Source: Cruorifilaria tuberocauda
Lineage: Eukaryota; Nematoda; Chromadorea; Rhabditida; Onchocercidae
NCBI GenBank assembly: GCA_013365365.1
Contig: JABVXU010000306.1
Coordinates: forward strand, 1 to 64,000
DNA: 64,000 nucleotides
Reading direction: 5' to 3'
In this document: positions 53,378 through 64,000 of the stretch, in pieces
How the letters are laid out: each line of letters begins with the position of its first letter
Numbering within the stretch: the stretch's first letter is position 1
The notes under the pieces: model-generated
What the model saw: the letters and a program-made list of their open reading frames with translations, nothing else
Told to the model about the DNA's origin: nothing
Databases searched by the model: none
Made by a program: the position numbers and the translations under genes

Positions 53378-54571
53378 ATGGCGTTATTAAGTGAGGAGGA
53401 GTTGCTGTCTTTATCATTCCGATGGTTTGTTCTGGTTACGGCAGGTTTGCCTTTCACTGCCTTATTTCTTTGCATATCATTAGCATTAGCATTACATCTG
53501 GATGAATCTACTCGAACTCATTGTGGTGTTGTAAATTATTTGCCATCCATATCAGCTGCTGTTGCATCATTCTCACCGGAGCGTTACATTTGGCGGTTTT
53601 TTATCGCTTTACATTCCGCACCTCGTGTTGTAGAAGCTTTGGCGTTTAAGTAAGTTTTCTTATTTACTGTTATATTGCATCCATTTTTACAATAATTTAT
53701 TAATTAATTTTTCATATCTTTTGATTTCATTTTTTTTTCAACAGAAATCTACTGTTAACATCTCCACTGCGACCACTAAATGATCGTGCATGGTTCGAAT
53801 TAGCTTGTCAAATAGCATGCTTTGTAAATATCGCTGAAAGTTTATTTCTTCTACTGTTAACTACTGCTTCATCCACCGAAAATTATGGTACGATTTGAAT
53901 TGCATTCATTTGATACAGTTTGAGTTAATCATAAATGTAGAATAGCTCTTTCAAGTAAATATGAATCATATCTGTAACTTCAGCTATGCATAAAATATCG
54001 TTTCTTGGATTTGCTCTGTGTTCAATAATTTATATGTTGATTGCAACGAGTCTGTTCCAGTATTCAGGTAGACGTCGTACATCGTCACTAGTCAGTCTTT
54101 TTTTGATGAATTCTATATTAGCTGTGTTTTAAAAAAAGCGGAATTGAAAGGGTATATTGAAAGATTAATCATACTGTAATGAGTCATTGAGAGAGAAATT
54201 TACCATGGCAAAATTCTCCTCACGTATTTGGTAACGCATCAATTCTAATAATGTCGTTGATTTATTACTGATTTTTATTTCATATTCAGGGTGAGAAATC
54301 ATTCCAATACAAGGTCCTTATGTGTTCTATATCAACATTATCACTTCTGCTCTCCGTATATTTCTTCGAACGTCATAACACATACTGTGAACCTGGGATA
54401 TATACGCTGTTTGCAGTTTCTGAATATGTTGTCGTGTTGTCTAATGTATTTTTTCACTGTACCTTACTTTTTGATTTCCACGGGAAGCGTTTTATTTTGA
54501 CTTCATCTGGTCCAAACTTTCATTATCAACCTCTATTGCCAGAATTTAATGCTAGCAAACGTTCCGCTTGA
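53378..54571 (+). CDS. pgap-2: PGAP2-family membrane protein (post-GPI-attachment to proteins factor 2)
   Basis: Golgi/ER multipass protein of the Frag1/DRAM/Sfk1 family; PGAP2 is needed for fatty-acid remodelling of GPI anchors. Exons 53378-53649, 53745-53887, 53984-54090 and 54290-54571; 267 aa. Motifs: FRWFVLVTAGLPFTALFLCI (TM1), THCGVVNYLPSISAA, PERYIWRFFIALHSAPR, RAWFELACQIACFVNIAES, YFFERHNTYCEPGIYTLFA, and the family end LFDFHGKRF. Six hydrophobic segments are visible. The ATG directly follows TCTCAG (53372-53377), a good trans-splice acceptor. It lies 393 bp after the MRPL16 stop and 368 bp before LYAR. DRAM-type relatives are less likely because of the CGVxNYLPSxSA and HxxPR motifs. 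Confidence 0.9.
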
Positions 54572-54939
54572 TAGTCTTTTATCAAATGACATTTGAAACG
54601 ATTTTACTTCAGTTCTTTCTTTGTTAGAATTTTAAAAGACTTTGGTTCATTGTTTACTTATTATTATATTTTCATTTATTTATTATATTTGTACTTTTTA
54701 CAGGTAATTTTTCTGTGATATCTATAACATAGTTGCCTAAATTATTTTTTATTATTGTGTTGTTCCTTGGTTGATAAACATTATTAACCCTTTTCTTCTT
54801 CTATCAGTTTAAATCAGGAATATTAATGGAATGATTCGATTCAGCGCATATCTAAAAATTTCTTGTAAATTTTTAGTCTTAACTTGGTGAATTTTTAATA
54901 TAGTAATGTTTGCTTCCAGTTTCAGATTGCATCGTTGTT

Positions 54940-57606
54940 ATGGTATTTTTCAGTTGTGATAGATGTAGTGAAGCACTGAAGAAAAATCAAGTTGATAAGC
55001 ATGGTTTTAAATGCAGGTACGTTCACTTTTTTGATGAACTTTTAATGTGGGTGAATTACAAATTATATTTGACATTTTTTTTGGATGGTGAGATCCGAGG
55101 CACTTTTGGAACTATTGTCTCGAAGTTGACTTTGAACTTGGTGGTTTAAAAAAAATATAGTTATAACAATAAACAGCAATTTTTTGAAAATGATGTCGGC
55201 GATTTCCTGTAACCATGACAAGATTTAAGTGGTTCCTTTCTAACTGAGAGTGTTCTTTCTTTCTTGTTATTGTCGACGATCTTCATTGACCGTGACACTC
55301 TTTCTTTCTTTCTCTTCGTAAGTAAACAAACTGATTGCTTCTATAACTGAGAGAGGTGATTACTGATACTCTTGGGTGTATCTTAAACTTCGGTAATTGA
55401 ACCTTTATTTATATTTCATAGCATACAATAACAAGACATTAACAAATTAAAATTTCTACAATATCTAGACGAGTAGTAAAGATAAAAGAGTAGGGTAATT
55501 GTTTTATCCTTTGTAAAGGACAAAGAGATAGTCGGATAATCGTTTTACCCTTTGTAAAGAACAAAGAGATAGTCGGGTAATCGTTTTACTCTTTGTAAAG
55601 GACAAAGAGATAGTCGGGTAATCGTTTTACCCTTTCGTTAAGCAGCCACTCTCCTTGAAACCAAACCTTTACAGTGCTTCAGAGCTTGGGACTTTCTTTA
55701 TTCTGGAGGAGGAAGAATCATGACCAATCAAATGCGTATAATTTTAATTTGAAGAACAAAGGGTTTCATCATTCTTCCTCTCCTCGTTTTTTCAGTGACA
55801 CATGATCACTATTTATTTAGATTGGAGCAGGTTGTGGGTATCGAAAGAGGATTTCTTTCTACAGTGATGAATAAAGGCTTAGGAGGGATAACATATCATA
55901 CAACAGTCTCCAGTTCTGGATAAAACGTTTATCAGTAATTGATTTTGCGCAAATTAGATTTGGACTGGAGAGCTTTTTTTTGTCTTTATTTTGGAGAAAT
56001 ATTTCAGAAATACAACATATTCATGTTTGGATTGTGGTCAAGCTTTTTCTATAGGAACTTATAAAAACCATATCAAGTGCGTGACAGAGAGTAAGAAGTA
56101 TGGTGGGAGGAATTATGTCGAAAAAGAAAATAAAGTATGTTTCTCAACAGTAACAATCTAATAATGTTTTTTCCAGAATATTCTAAGAGAATTCGAAGTG
56201 TAGGTTTGCTCAATTCATTGAAGTTATAGGGTGAAGTAAAACAAAGTCGGTGGATTGAGCAAGTAGAACAAGCAATAGAAAATGTTACTGATAAAGTACT
56301 GAAAGATCTTCTGCAACAAATCCATGGTTTCAACAATGTGCCAAGAAAAGAAGCGAAATTCATCAATTTTTTGCAGAATTCCATTAAAATCCGGAATCGG
56401 GATCTATGTGTTAAAGTAAAAGCATTTAAAAATTGATCATGGTCGATCTAAAGAGGGAATTTATAAATTCGTCATAGTTTCTTCACTTTTTTTTCGTTTT
56501 CCGAGAAACTACTTAATTAGTTTGTTTTTTAATGATATATATATATATATACGATAATTCAGGCATGGAACTGTATAAGTGAGCAAGCTCAGAAATTACA
56601 CCAAGAGACTGAAAAAACAGAACTGAAAAGAAATGATGGAAGTTGTAATGGTGTGGATAACAAAAAAGAACTCAATCTTAAGCCTTCAAAAAGTAATGGT
56701 GAAGAAGTGGGAGAAAATGGTACTGAGAAAAAGGACTTGATGAAGAATGAAAAATATGAGAATGATAACAATAGTGCCGAACAGGTACGTAGCATTACGG
56801 ATCATTCGTTTATCATAGAATGCATGGGGAAATTTTTTTTAGCTGTTGAGGATTGCAGACGATTAGATAAATTTCGTGGTTGAATATTCTTGGATGATTA
56901 TTATTAGGCAAGAATTTGTTAGCGTTTTATTTGGGATAATTTGATGACGATTTGTAGTGATACAATTCGGGTGATGCGATCAAATTAATAATAATTTTAA
57001 AATAAAGACATACTTTTATAATTAATTAAGGCATCAAAATGAATAATACTTACGATATCCAATTGTTATCATAAAGAACTAAGTAAACAAAGAAGTTTAC
57101 AGGTCTTTCGGTAATTTTATGATTTCAATTTAATTACACGTGATATAAACGATTCTGTTTTATAAACGTAGCTCTAATCATTTAAATGATAATTTTATCG
57201 TTTAAAAATTTCTACAATATAATTTTGATAAGTTACTTTTAATTTTATGAGAATTTTTCTGATTTTAGCGCAGAGCTATTTGTCTGATTTTGCTGATAAC
57301 TTAATTATTTTTTATTATATTTTACCATGAATTTGTCAAAAAAAGAGGAACTAAAAGTAATGATTATAGGCAACATTAACAAAGGACGATGTGAAGAAGT
57401 TTAAATGGAAACGAGCAATAAAGCGAGCTCTAAAAGAAGCAGAAAACGGACAAATGAAAGTGAAACGATTGAGGACCAAAGTTATTCAAAGTTATTTGGC
57501 AAGTGGTCAGTTTAATGAACAGGATGAAAGCCCTGAAATTATTTTTAATGCTAAGTTATGTTCCTTAGGTTTGCATATCGATAATAAAATTGTAAGGCTA
57601 AATTAA
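54940..57606 (+). CDS. LYAR: LYAR homologue (cell growth-regulating nucleolar protein)
   Basis: Nucleolar zinc-finger protein implicated in pre-rRNA processing. Exons 54940-55016, 56008-56134, 56230-56415, 56563-56784 and 57370-57606; 282 aa. N-terminal LYAR double finger: MVFFSCDRCSEALKKNQVDKHG..C, then YSCLDCGQAFSIGTYKNHIKC and the hallmark KYGGRNYVEK. Next comes KQSRWIEQVEQAI, a Lys/Glu/Asn-rich middle, and the conserved basic C-terminus (KFKWKRAIKRALKEAENGQM, KVKRLRTKVIQSY, IIFNAKLCSLGL). An acceptor GTTTCAG ends about 15 nt before the ATG. Intron 1 (991 bp) contains a 41-bp tandem repeat. Confidence 0.94.
55490..55645. repeat. 41-bp tandem repeat in LYAR intron 1
   Basis: ACAAAGAGATAGTCGG recurs with a period of 41 bp (55520, 55561, 55602), each followed by TAATCGTTTTACYCTTTGTA. 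About 3.5 copies. Within a unit, CTTTGTAAAG-GACAAAG has internal dyad symmetry. Confidence 0.9.
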
Positions 57607-58367
57607 TGCAGTTTTATTATTTTTCGTTGTTATCATTGCCTTTACTGTTATTGCATTGTGAACTTCTCACACAATAATTTTCTTGTTTATTCAAGTTGTT
57701 ATTAAAAGTGTAAAGTTTACTGTTTCCACTTATGTGTTGCTTTTTTTAGTGAATTTAAATTAATTCAAATGAGAGTCGATTACAATTAACTTGAATTGTC
57801 ATTCTTTTCATAGTGGCTACATTCATGGAAATCGTAGCTTATTCACCATTAATATGAATCTCATTTAAGCAGAATTAAATGCCTGATGTTTTTCATCTCA
57901 AAATGGAAGTAGTAATATTGCCGAAATAACTATTAATTATTTTATTTATTACTAATGGTATTCGTGTGTTGCATGATTCTTGTGATTTGGACAACATTTA
58001 ATTTTCATAATTCAGGATTTTGCCTGCAAATCAAGTTGCGAGATATTTTTTCATGTTCTTTTTTTTGGTGCATATTATGTTCCCGTCATCACTATGCAGT
58101 TGTATAGCTCTCCTGAATCCTTTTTGAATCCGAAGTCCTGAATCTTGAATAAATTTTTTTTTCAGAAAAATTGATCTTTTGATTTCATCGGTATTTCTAC
58201 CATTAGTTTCTTTTTTTATAACCATAAACTGATAATTCAATATTTTTATCATTTCTAAATGATCTTGAAGATTTAAGATATGTTTTTTGCATGTTGCTTT
58301 TTTGGTTCGCTTTCATTGGATAACATGATTTCTCAGTTATGCAGTGTATAATAATTTACAGAATCTC

Positions 58368-61132
58368 ATGGCTGCTGTACTTTATAATCATTTTGGAGCG
58401 TGGAGTAGAGGTATCGAAACTGCGGAATCGACTCAACAAGCATGGCATTGTAGCGATTATAATGTACCTATATCATCATCACTTTTTGGCTTTTGTCTAC
58501 GATACTTCGCATTAGAATTTGATGAGGATGTAACTTGTTTGCCAAAATCCATAATTGAGAAAATTGAAATGTTAAGACACGATATGATCATTGCTTGTAA
58601 AATGCATGAAAGGCATCTTATATTCAAACTTTCTTGGATCGGCGTCGGGAAATATGGCAATGTGGATTGGCCCAGAACGTATACAAGATGTTACCACGAA
58701 ATGCCACCAGATGACTTTTTCGTTTTTGCAGCAATTAATGGAATTGCTACTAGGGTAAGTAGTCACATTAAAGATTTAGAATTAAAGTTGCATGGATTAT
58801 GTTTCTTTTGAATATATCTAATCGTGATACTGGTAATTGTTTGTACGGTATCTTACATTGCGAGTTATTTTGTTCGTTCGAAATCAAAAAGCAAAAAGCA
58901 TTTTCAAATTATTATCAAGTGATAATAAAGATGTAGTTTCCTTTATTTAAGTTAAAATTGTAGTTATTAGAAAATTTTGCTCATGGATTTGGCAGATTTA
59001 GTAAATGGAAGGGTATTAGGAAATGTGAATTTGATATAATAAATTTTTTGTGATTGATTCGGGTAAAGGATATTATGAATTACTTATTGGATAACTTTTA
59101 AGTTGCCTTGATGAAGTACTTTAACTTTAGCAATAATAGTTACTAAATTAATTAAACTAATGGAGTTCCCTTTTAGCGAAGCATTTGGTCGTTTTAACTT
59201 TGTCTCTTTCTCTCCCTTATTTCGCCATTGTTTAATTGTTTTTGACATAATTGCCCCAAAGATAAATAATGGCGAAATGTAATGGACGTGATTGCCACAA
59301 AGTATTGCTTTTTTGTTTTTTGTTTTTTTTCTAAAAAAGACGGAAAATAAATCCGAAACAATTTTCATTGAAAATTCTGTTGAAGTTATTAGTAGCCGCT
59401 ACATGGATAAGGTAATATTGATAGAGTACGACAACTATATAAATTCTTTGAGAATATATTGAAAGAGCGATAGACTCTTTGGAATTTATGAACAATTGTA
59501 TTTTTTCAAGCAAGCATTGGAAAAATTGACAATGTAAAGGTTTCATTATTTGGTTGGTATCTGAAATTTTTGCAGTTCTTTTTTTACAAAAAAAAAGGAA
59601 ACGTTCATTGAAATCTAATTAGCACAAACAGAGCATATTGTAAATGTTATCACTTCTCTTTTTTTTTGTTTTTTTCCTTTTACTTTTCAGATTAATTTAT
59701 ATTGATCACAATTTCGTGTAGTATTTCAATCAACTGTATTATTTCCGTATTTATTATCCTAAAGATACTAACCATTTATACCATTTATAATATCATATTA
59801 ACCATTAACCATTTATAATATCATTTTAATATTACGTACTTTATGAATCCCCTTTATTTCACAATTTAAATAGAACATTTGATCTGTTGAATAGCAAACG
59901 TAAACACAAATGTATGTATTTGCTGTTCATCATTTGGTGAATGCTTCTTACTGCATCGTTTTGAAATAGCTTAACAATTGGTTACGGTTTAAATTTGATG
60001 GTTTTTAAAACTCAGAGCTAATAATAAACCACGAAATTTTTTCTTTAAAATGTAATTGAAAAAAAGTCTTACATGAAATCTTATCTTTTGTGAAATCTTA
60101 TTGATTTATCTTTTTCAGCTGCAATTTTCTCTTTTAAATCTTGTAAAAATTTTTTTGTAAAAAGACTTAATTTTTATTTCAATTTGAAATAGAGCTAGAA
60201 ATTAAAATGTAGTTTTATTTTTTTGGAATGAAAATGGAAATTGGTAAACATATCGTTAAATTACTATTTTAGTTATTGTTCATGTTGAAAATTGTGATTT
60301 TGATCCTTTTGAAATTTGGCAAATTTTCACTGCAATGATGTACTTAGATGATATCTATAGGGAAAAGATTAACTGTTCAAAATATAGAATTGCATAGTTT
60401 TAGTAAGTAATTTGATAAGATTAGTTTTACGTTTTGCTTGTTGTGAATGGAATAATAATGAAAGGATTAACTTCCTGTATAGACAGATGTTAAGATTTAG
60501 TAATTTGTTGGCAAATTTTAGTACAAATTTTATTACAGGCTTTATGGGAACGACTGGATGAATCAGAAAGATGGAATTTGGCAACTGCACATAATGATAT
60601 GATAAAATACACGGCAGATCTAATGCTGAATTCTTCCGTTTTTAATGTAGTTCAATATAAAAGTGTTCTGGCAGCAGCAGAAAATGGTTGGCCAGGTGCA
60701 GTATGCGCATGGATTGGTGTAAAGAATAAAACGCTAAGAAATGTTGATTATATACAAGCAGTAAGGGAAGATTTCGAAGATTCTATCGTTGAAACAACCG
60801 ATCTAGCAGAAAATAATTGTGGAAAAGCTGTACTGCTAGCTATTCGTGATAGACAATATCATTTGCTTCGTTATTTACCGAGAATACAAACTTTGTATTC
60901 TTTTAACTCCGCATTTCCGGATGGTCATGTATCTTTCGATTTTTTCCAACGATTAACTAATTTTCCAGAAACTGAAAATTTGTTCAACAATAAGCTAGGT
61001 GATTATTTGGAAACAATTGCAGAAGCTTTACTTGTTCGGATGCGTTATCCGGATGTTCAACGTTTGCAGCGGGAGGCGAATGCAGCTAAAGATATTAAAT
61101 CTATAAATTTTATCAATCAGATCTTGAATTAA
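58368..61132 (+). CDS. Unrecognised helical protein, 326 aa
   Basis: No family recognised. Two exons, 58368-58754 and 60539-61132, joined in phase 0 across a 1.8-kb intron (AGG|GTAAGT; TTACAG|GCT). The protein has no signal peptide, membrane segment or cysteine pattern; it looks largely alpha-helical and soluble, with many aromatic residues (HFGAWSRGIETAE, VDWPRTYTRCYHEMPPDDFF, GWPGAVCAWIGVKN, AVLLAIRDRQYHLLRYLPRI). The repeated A-x-x-NG(W/I) and 'LLAIRDRQYHLLRYL' stretches hint at ankyrin- or TPR-like helical pairs, but no clear repeat register could be set. The ATG follows TTTACAG by six bases, suiting trans-splicing. It lies 761 bp after LYAR on the same strand. Real coding is supported by the long open exons and good splice sites. 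Confidence 0.8.
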
Positions 61133-63430
61133 GTAAATAAGTATTACTTTTAATATATATTAATGTAAATATCATTAACAAATTTCCATTGTTAAATTAA
61201 TTGTTTATGTAAATGCGGAAATTTCTTTTTTTTTTACTTTTTACTACTCCTAATTGTTATTTATTGATGTATTATGAAAGTATTTTAATGCTAACTAGAG
61301 TTGCAATGTTAAAATTTAAAAAGAAAAAAAAAGAGAAAAGGAAATCCGTATTGATTAAGCTAGATAAAGCTATATCGACAATGTTTGTGAAGTATCTATC
61401 TATCTAGCTGGAATTTTGGAGCTATCATAATACGCGCGCGACATAGTGTGCCGCCGCTCAATCAATTTACTGCTAAATGCATGCGACGCGTGCGTTGCTT
61501 CTTCGCTCAATACTTTAGCAACAATGAATAACTATGAAATTACTATTTTATAATGATAATATGTATTACTACTGATCTGTTAATTGTAATTGTTCTGTAA
61601 ATATTGTAATTACGATTACAGTAATCATCTTCAATCAACAAGTATGGTGACACGATCAGCAACATGTTTGTTCTATTTTTCTCTTCATTTAATTCATTTG
61701 TAATAATTAATGAAGAAAAAGAAAGAAGGATAAGGAGGAGAAAGAAAGTTTTAGATTTATAGTTTATTTTTACTAAACATTAAAAGTAGAAGTTTTATCG
61801 TTGTTGTTGTATTTATTGTTGTAAGAGTTATGGATAATTGATTGTATTATTGAACCAATGATGAGGAAGTGATTCGTATTATTGAATGAATGATGAAGCA
61901 ATGATTCGTTTTTATAACTAACAGAATGAAGGAATAGAAAGATTATTTTTTAAAAAAAATGCATCACTTTGATGACACAAATAAAAGAACAGCAATGTAT
62001 AATTACAGATAGACTGTAAGTACAGTAAAATAGTACGGTAAAATATCATTAATTTTTGACTAATCCCAGTAGTAAAGTATTTAATAATTACTGTCTTAGT
62101 GGTAATCAGTAATTCCTGATTAATCAGTAGTAAAGCATTTTATCACGAATTCCTGGTTAATCTTAACCCAGCAAAATATTAAATCACCACGATTAGTCTA
62201 TCTATGCTAAACGAATTTTATAAAAATAGAAAGTAACAAGCATGAAAATGTAGATGAAAGGCGTGGTCATGATTGACGGATGAAGGAAACGAACTCCGCC
62301 TTGTTTACTTGGAGGAGTAGGAAAAAAAGGATGTACCCTTCCGGTAATCCTATATATACGAGTGTATTAAATCCGGAATAAAATTTGAATTAAAATTACG
62401 AATTTAAGCTTTAAGCTTAACGAGTTATTCAACTACTTTACTGAGCATAATCGATCATTCGCTGCTTGTTCAATATCAAATTATGGCTTACTTGTTAAAG
62501 TACTATACCTGTTAGTTAACAAAATTTATTTTTTACAATATCATCTAGTAACTTACAGTAAGTTAGGAGGAGTTACAAATGAACTCCAGTAAAGTATATT
62601 GATTGATTTACATAAAAGTATGTAAAGAAGAAAACTTATAAATAATAATATTTTCTTTTTTCACTTTATAAATTTCATAAATTCAATTTATAAAGAAAGA
62701 TGAAATGATGGAAAAGAGATTATAAAGAGATCGTACAAGAAAAGATGATTCAAAAATACAGTATACGATTTATATACGATACAGTATATGTACGGTAGAC
62801 GATTAGGGTTTATTGAATTTTGATACAAATATTTTAACTGAAAATTTCAATTTATTCAATTATGTATTACAAATATAATTTTATTTATGGTATAATTAAT
62901 TAATAATTCAAAAATTCCAATTTGCATTTATAAATATTACTTTATTAATTAATGTAAATGCTATTTTTGTAGGTATTTAAATTATTACCTATTCCGTTCT
63001 TATTATTACCTGTTTGCAATTATTAAATTTATACAATATTTAACAAAAATTTGTAAATATATATTCTCCATATATTTCAGTGAAATATTTCAAAGTTGAT
63101 AAATTCAATCATGAAAATATTTGCATGATTTGAAACTTTTCTTTATTTTATCACAAATTTCCATGAAAATTTTATCAATTCAAATTAAACTATAATATGA
63201 AAAAAATTGAGACATAAATTTTGAACATTTGGACTTATTTCGGTGATTTGAATTATTTCAAAATTTTGATCAATTCATTCATATCCTTGTTTTTTTTTCT
63301 TTAATTCTAATAATAAACAAATTTTCGCCAAATATTATCATTAAAAAAGAAATTACTAAGGTAAGTACTAGTTCAAAATCATGATATCTGTTAAAATCAG
63401 TAAAAAAAAACGAAAAAAATTTCTTTTCAG
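61133..63430. other. Intergenic or intronic region before the last exon
   Basis: No open frame of substance. 61428-61510 is an unusual CG-dinucleotide-rich patch (ATACGCGCGCGACAT, GTGTGCCGCCGCTC, ATGCGACGCGTGCG) in otherwise very AT-rich DNA. Elsewhere there are simple TAATCAGTAGTAAA-type motifs (62050-62170) and poly-A/T runs. If the exon at 63431 is internal, its 5' exons may be in this stretch, but none was identified. Confidence 0.4.
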
Positions 63431-63548
63431 TTTCGGCAAAAATACGTACGCTAAGTGAATTTCACGGTCGTATTGCGTGTAATCAGCAAGCACCCAGTGC
63501 TGCTGAGCTATTAACAACATTGCGATATTTTCATCAAACTTTAATCGG
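63431..63548 (+). CDS. Internal exon of an unidentified gene, truncated by the window edge
   Basis: TTCTTTTCAG at 63421-63430 is a good acceptor and ATCGG|GTTCGT at 63548/63549 a possible donor. Only one of three frames is open: it reads SAKIRTLSEFHGRIACNQQA followed by PSAAELLTTLRYFHQTLI, entering in phase 1 and leaving in phase 2. Composition is plainly protein-like and less AT-rich than the flanks. The product is not recognised. The remainder would lie beyond 64000. Confidence 0.55.
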
Positions 63549-64000
63549 GTTCGTTGAATTAATAATTTTAAAGTTATAAATATTAAATAATTTTACAAAT
63601 TTCAAATTTCGCATCAATCAATTAAGCATTTCAGTTCAGTTTTTACTCGAATGATTGTTAGTTTTTAATAATTTATTTTCAATTTTAGTAATTTAGGATT
63701 TTCCATTTCCTTTTCCTATCGCAGCACATTTCCTGCCATTCTTCTAATTGTTCTAATAGTTTTAGAGCTAATAATTAATTAGCATTTCTTTTTCCTCAAT
63801 CCATATGTTCAGAATTATAAAGAATTATAATTAAATATCTTATGTTTAATTATAAAATATCTTATGCTTAGCTTTTTTTTCCCTATGATTTTTAATAATT
63901 AATGACTGAAATCTTATTGCTTCAATTTTGCTAATTCTTTTTTTTTTAACTATCAATTCTCAATTTCCCTCGTAGTTTATTTTTATTTTCATTATGATAA

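Noticed and set aside
55490..55645. rRNA, tRNA or structured ncRNA suggested by repeated dyads
   Set aside because: A 41-bp tandem repeat inside LYAR intron 1; no tRNA boxes or conserved fold recognised.

Overview
The window is nuclear DNA from a nematode, most likely a parasitic spirurid or filarial species; genus and species cannot be fixed from the sequence alone. It is AT-rich and its genes are split into many small exons with GT-AG introns. The protein content is nematode-typical: an Srx-class chemoreceptor-like GPCR, a short SH2-tyrosine kinase of the nematode Fer-related expansion, and a secreted tyrosinase with two ShKT domains. Several start codons sit just behind 3' splice-site-like sequences, as expected where messages are trans-spliced to a spliced leader. 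No bacterial operon, phage, CRISPR, rRNA or tRNA gene was seen.

Layout. 1-480: local satellite-like repeats. 1316-3796 (-): Srx-type GPCR whose first large intron carries a 43-bp minisatellite. 4010-6240: no gene. 6510-12806 (+): 13-exon SH2-tyrosine kinase with a TATA-box promoter and introns full of local tandem duplications, two of which copy the exon's own 5' splice site. 12807-19292: no convincing gene; a 27-bp minisatellite and a microsatellite framed by an inverted repeat. 19293-27224 (-): about 29-exon ASPM homologue (two CH domains, IQ repeats, helical C-terminus). 28393-29706 (+): CISD3-like double CDGSH iron-sulfur protein. 30843-31967 (+): ubiquitin-ribosomal protein eS31 (S27a) fusion. 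32966-39486 (-): 12-exon tyrosinase. 39487-45505: no gene. 45506-47810 (-): PP6 catalytic subunit. 48672-50639 (-): mitochondrial GrpE. 51556-61132 (+): MRPL16, PGAP2, LYAR and an unrecognised 326-residue protein, closely spaced and co-oriented, perhaps an operon. 63431-63548 (+): one exon of a gene that leaves the window.

Most genes are housekeeping: spindle poles (ASPM), mitochondrial protein import, translation and iron-sulfur chemistry (GrpE, MRPL16, CISD3), ribosome biogenesis and translation (LYAR, ubiquitin-eS31), GPI-anchor maturation (PGAP2) and phosphatase signalling (PP6). The lineage-specific genes are the GPCR, the kinase, the tyrosinase and the orphan protein. Exon models were built by hand by matching splice sites, reading phase and family motifs; nearly all junctions are phase-consistent, and uncertain ones are flagged. 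No decisive new multi-gene system was found. The most unusual structure is in the kinase gene, where two successive introns contain extra copies of their own donor site and one donor can pair into an RNA stem.
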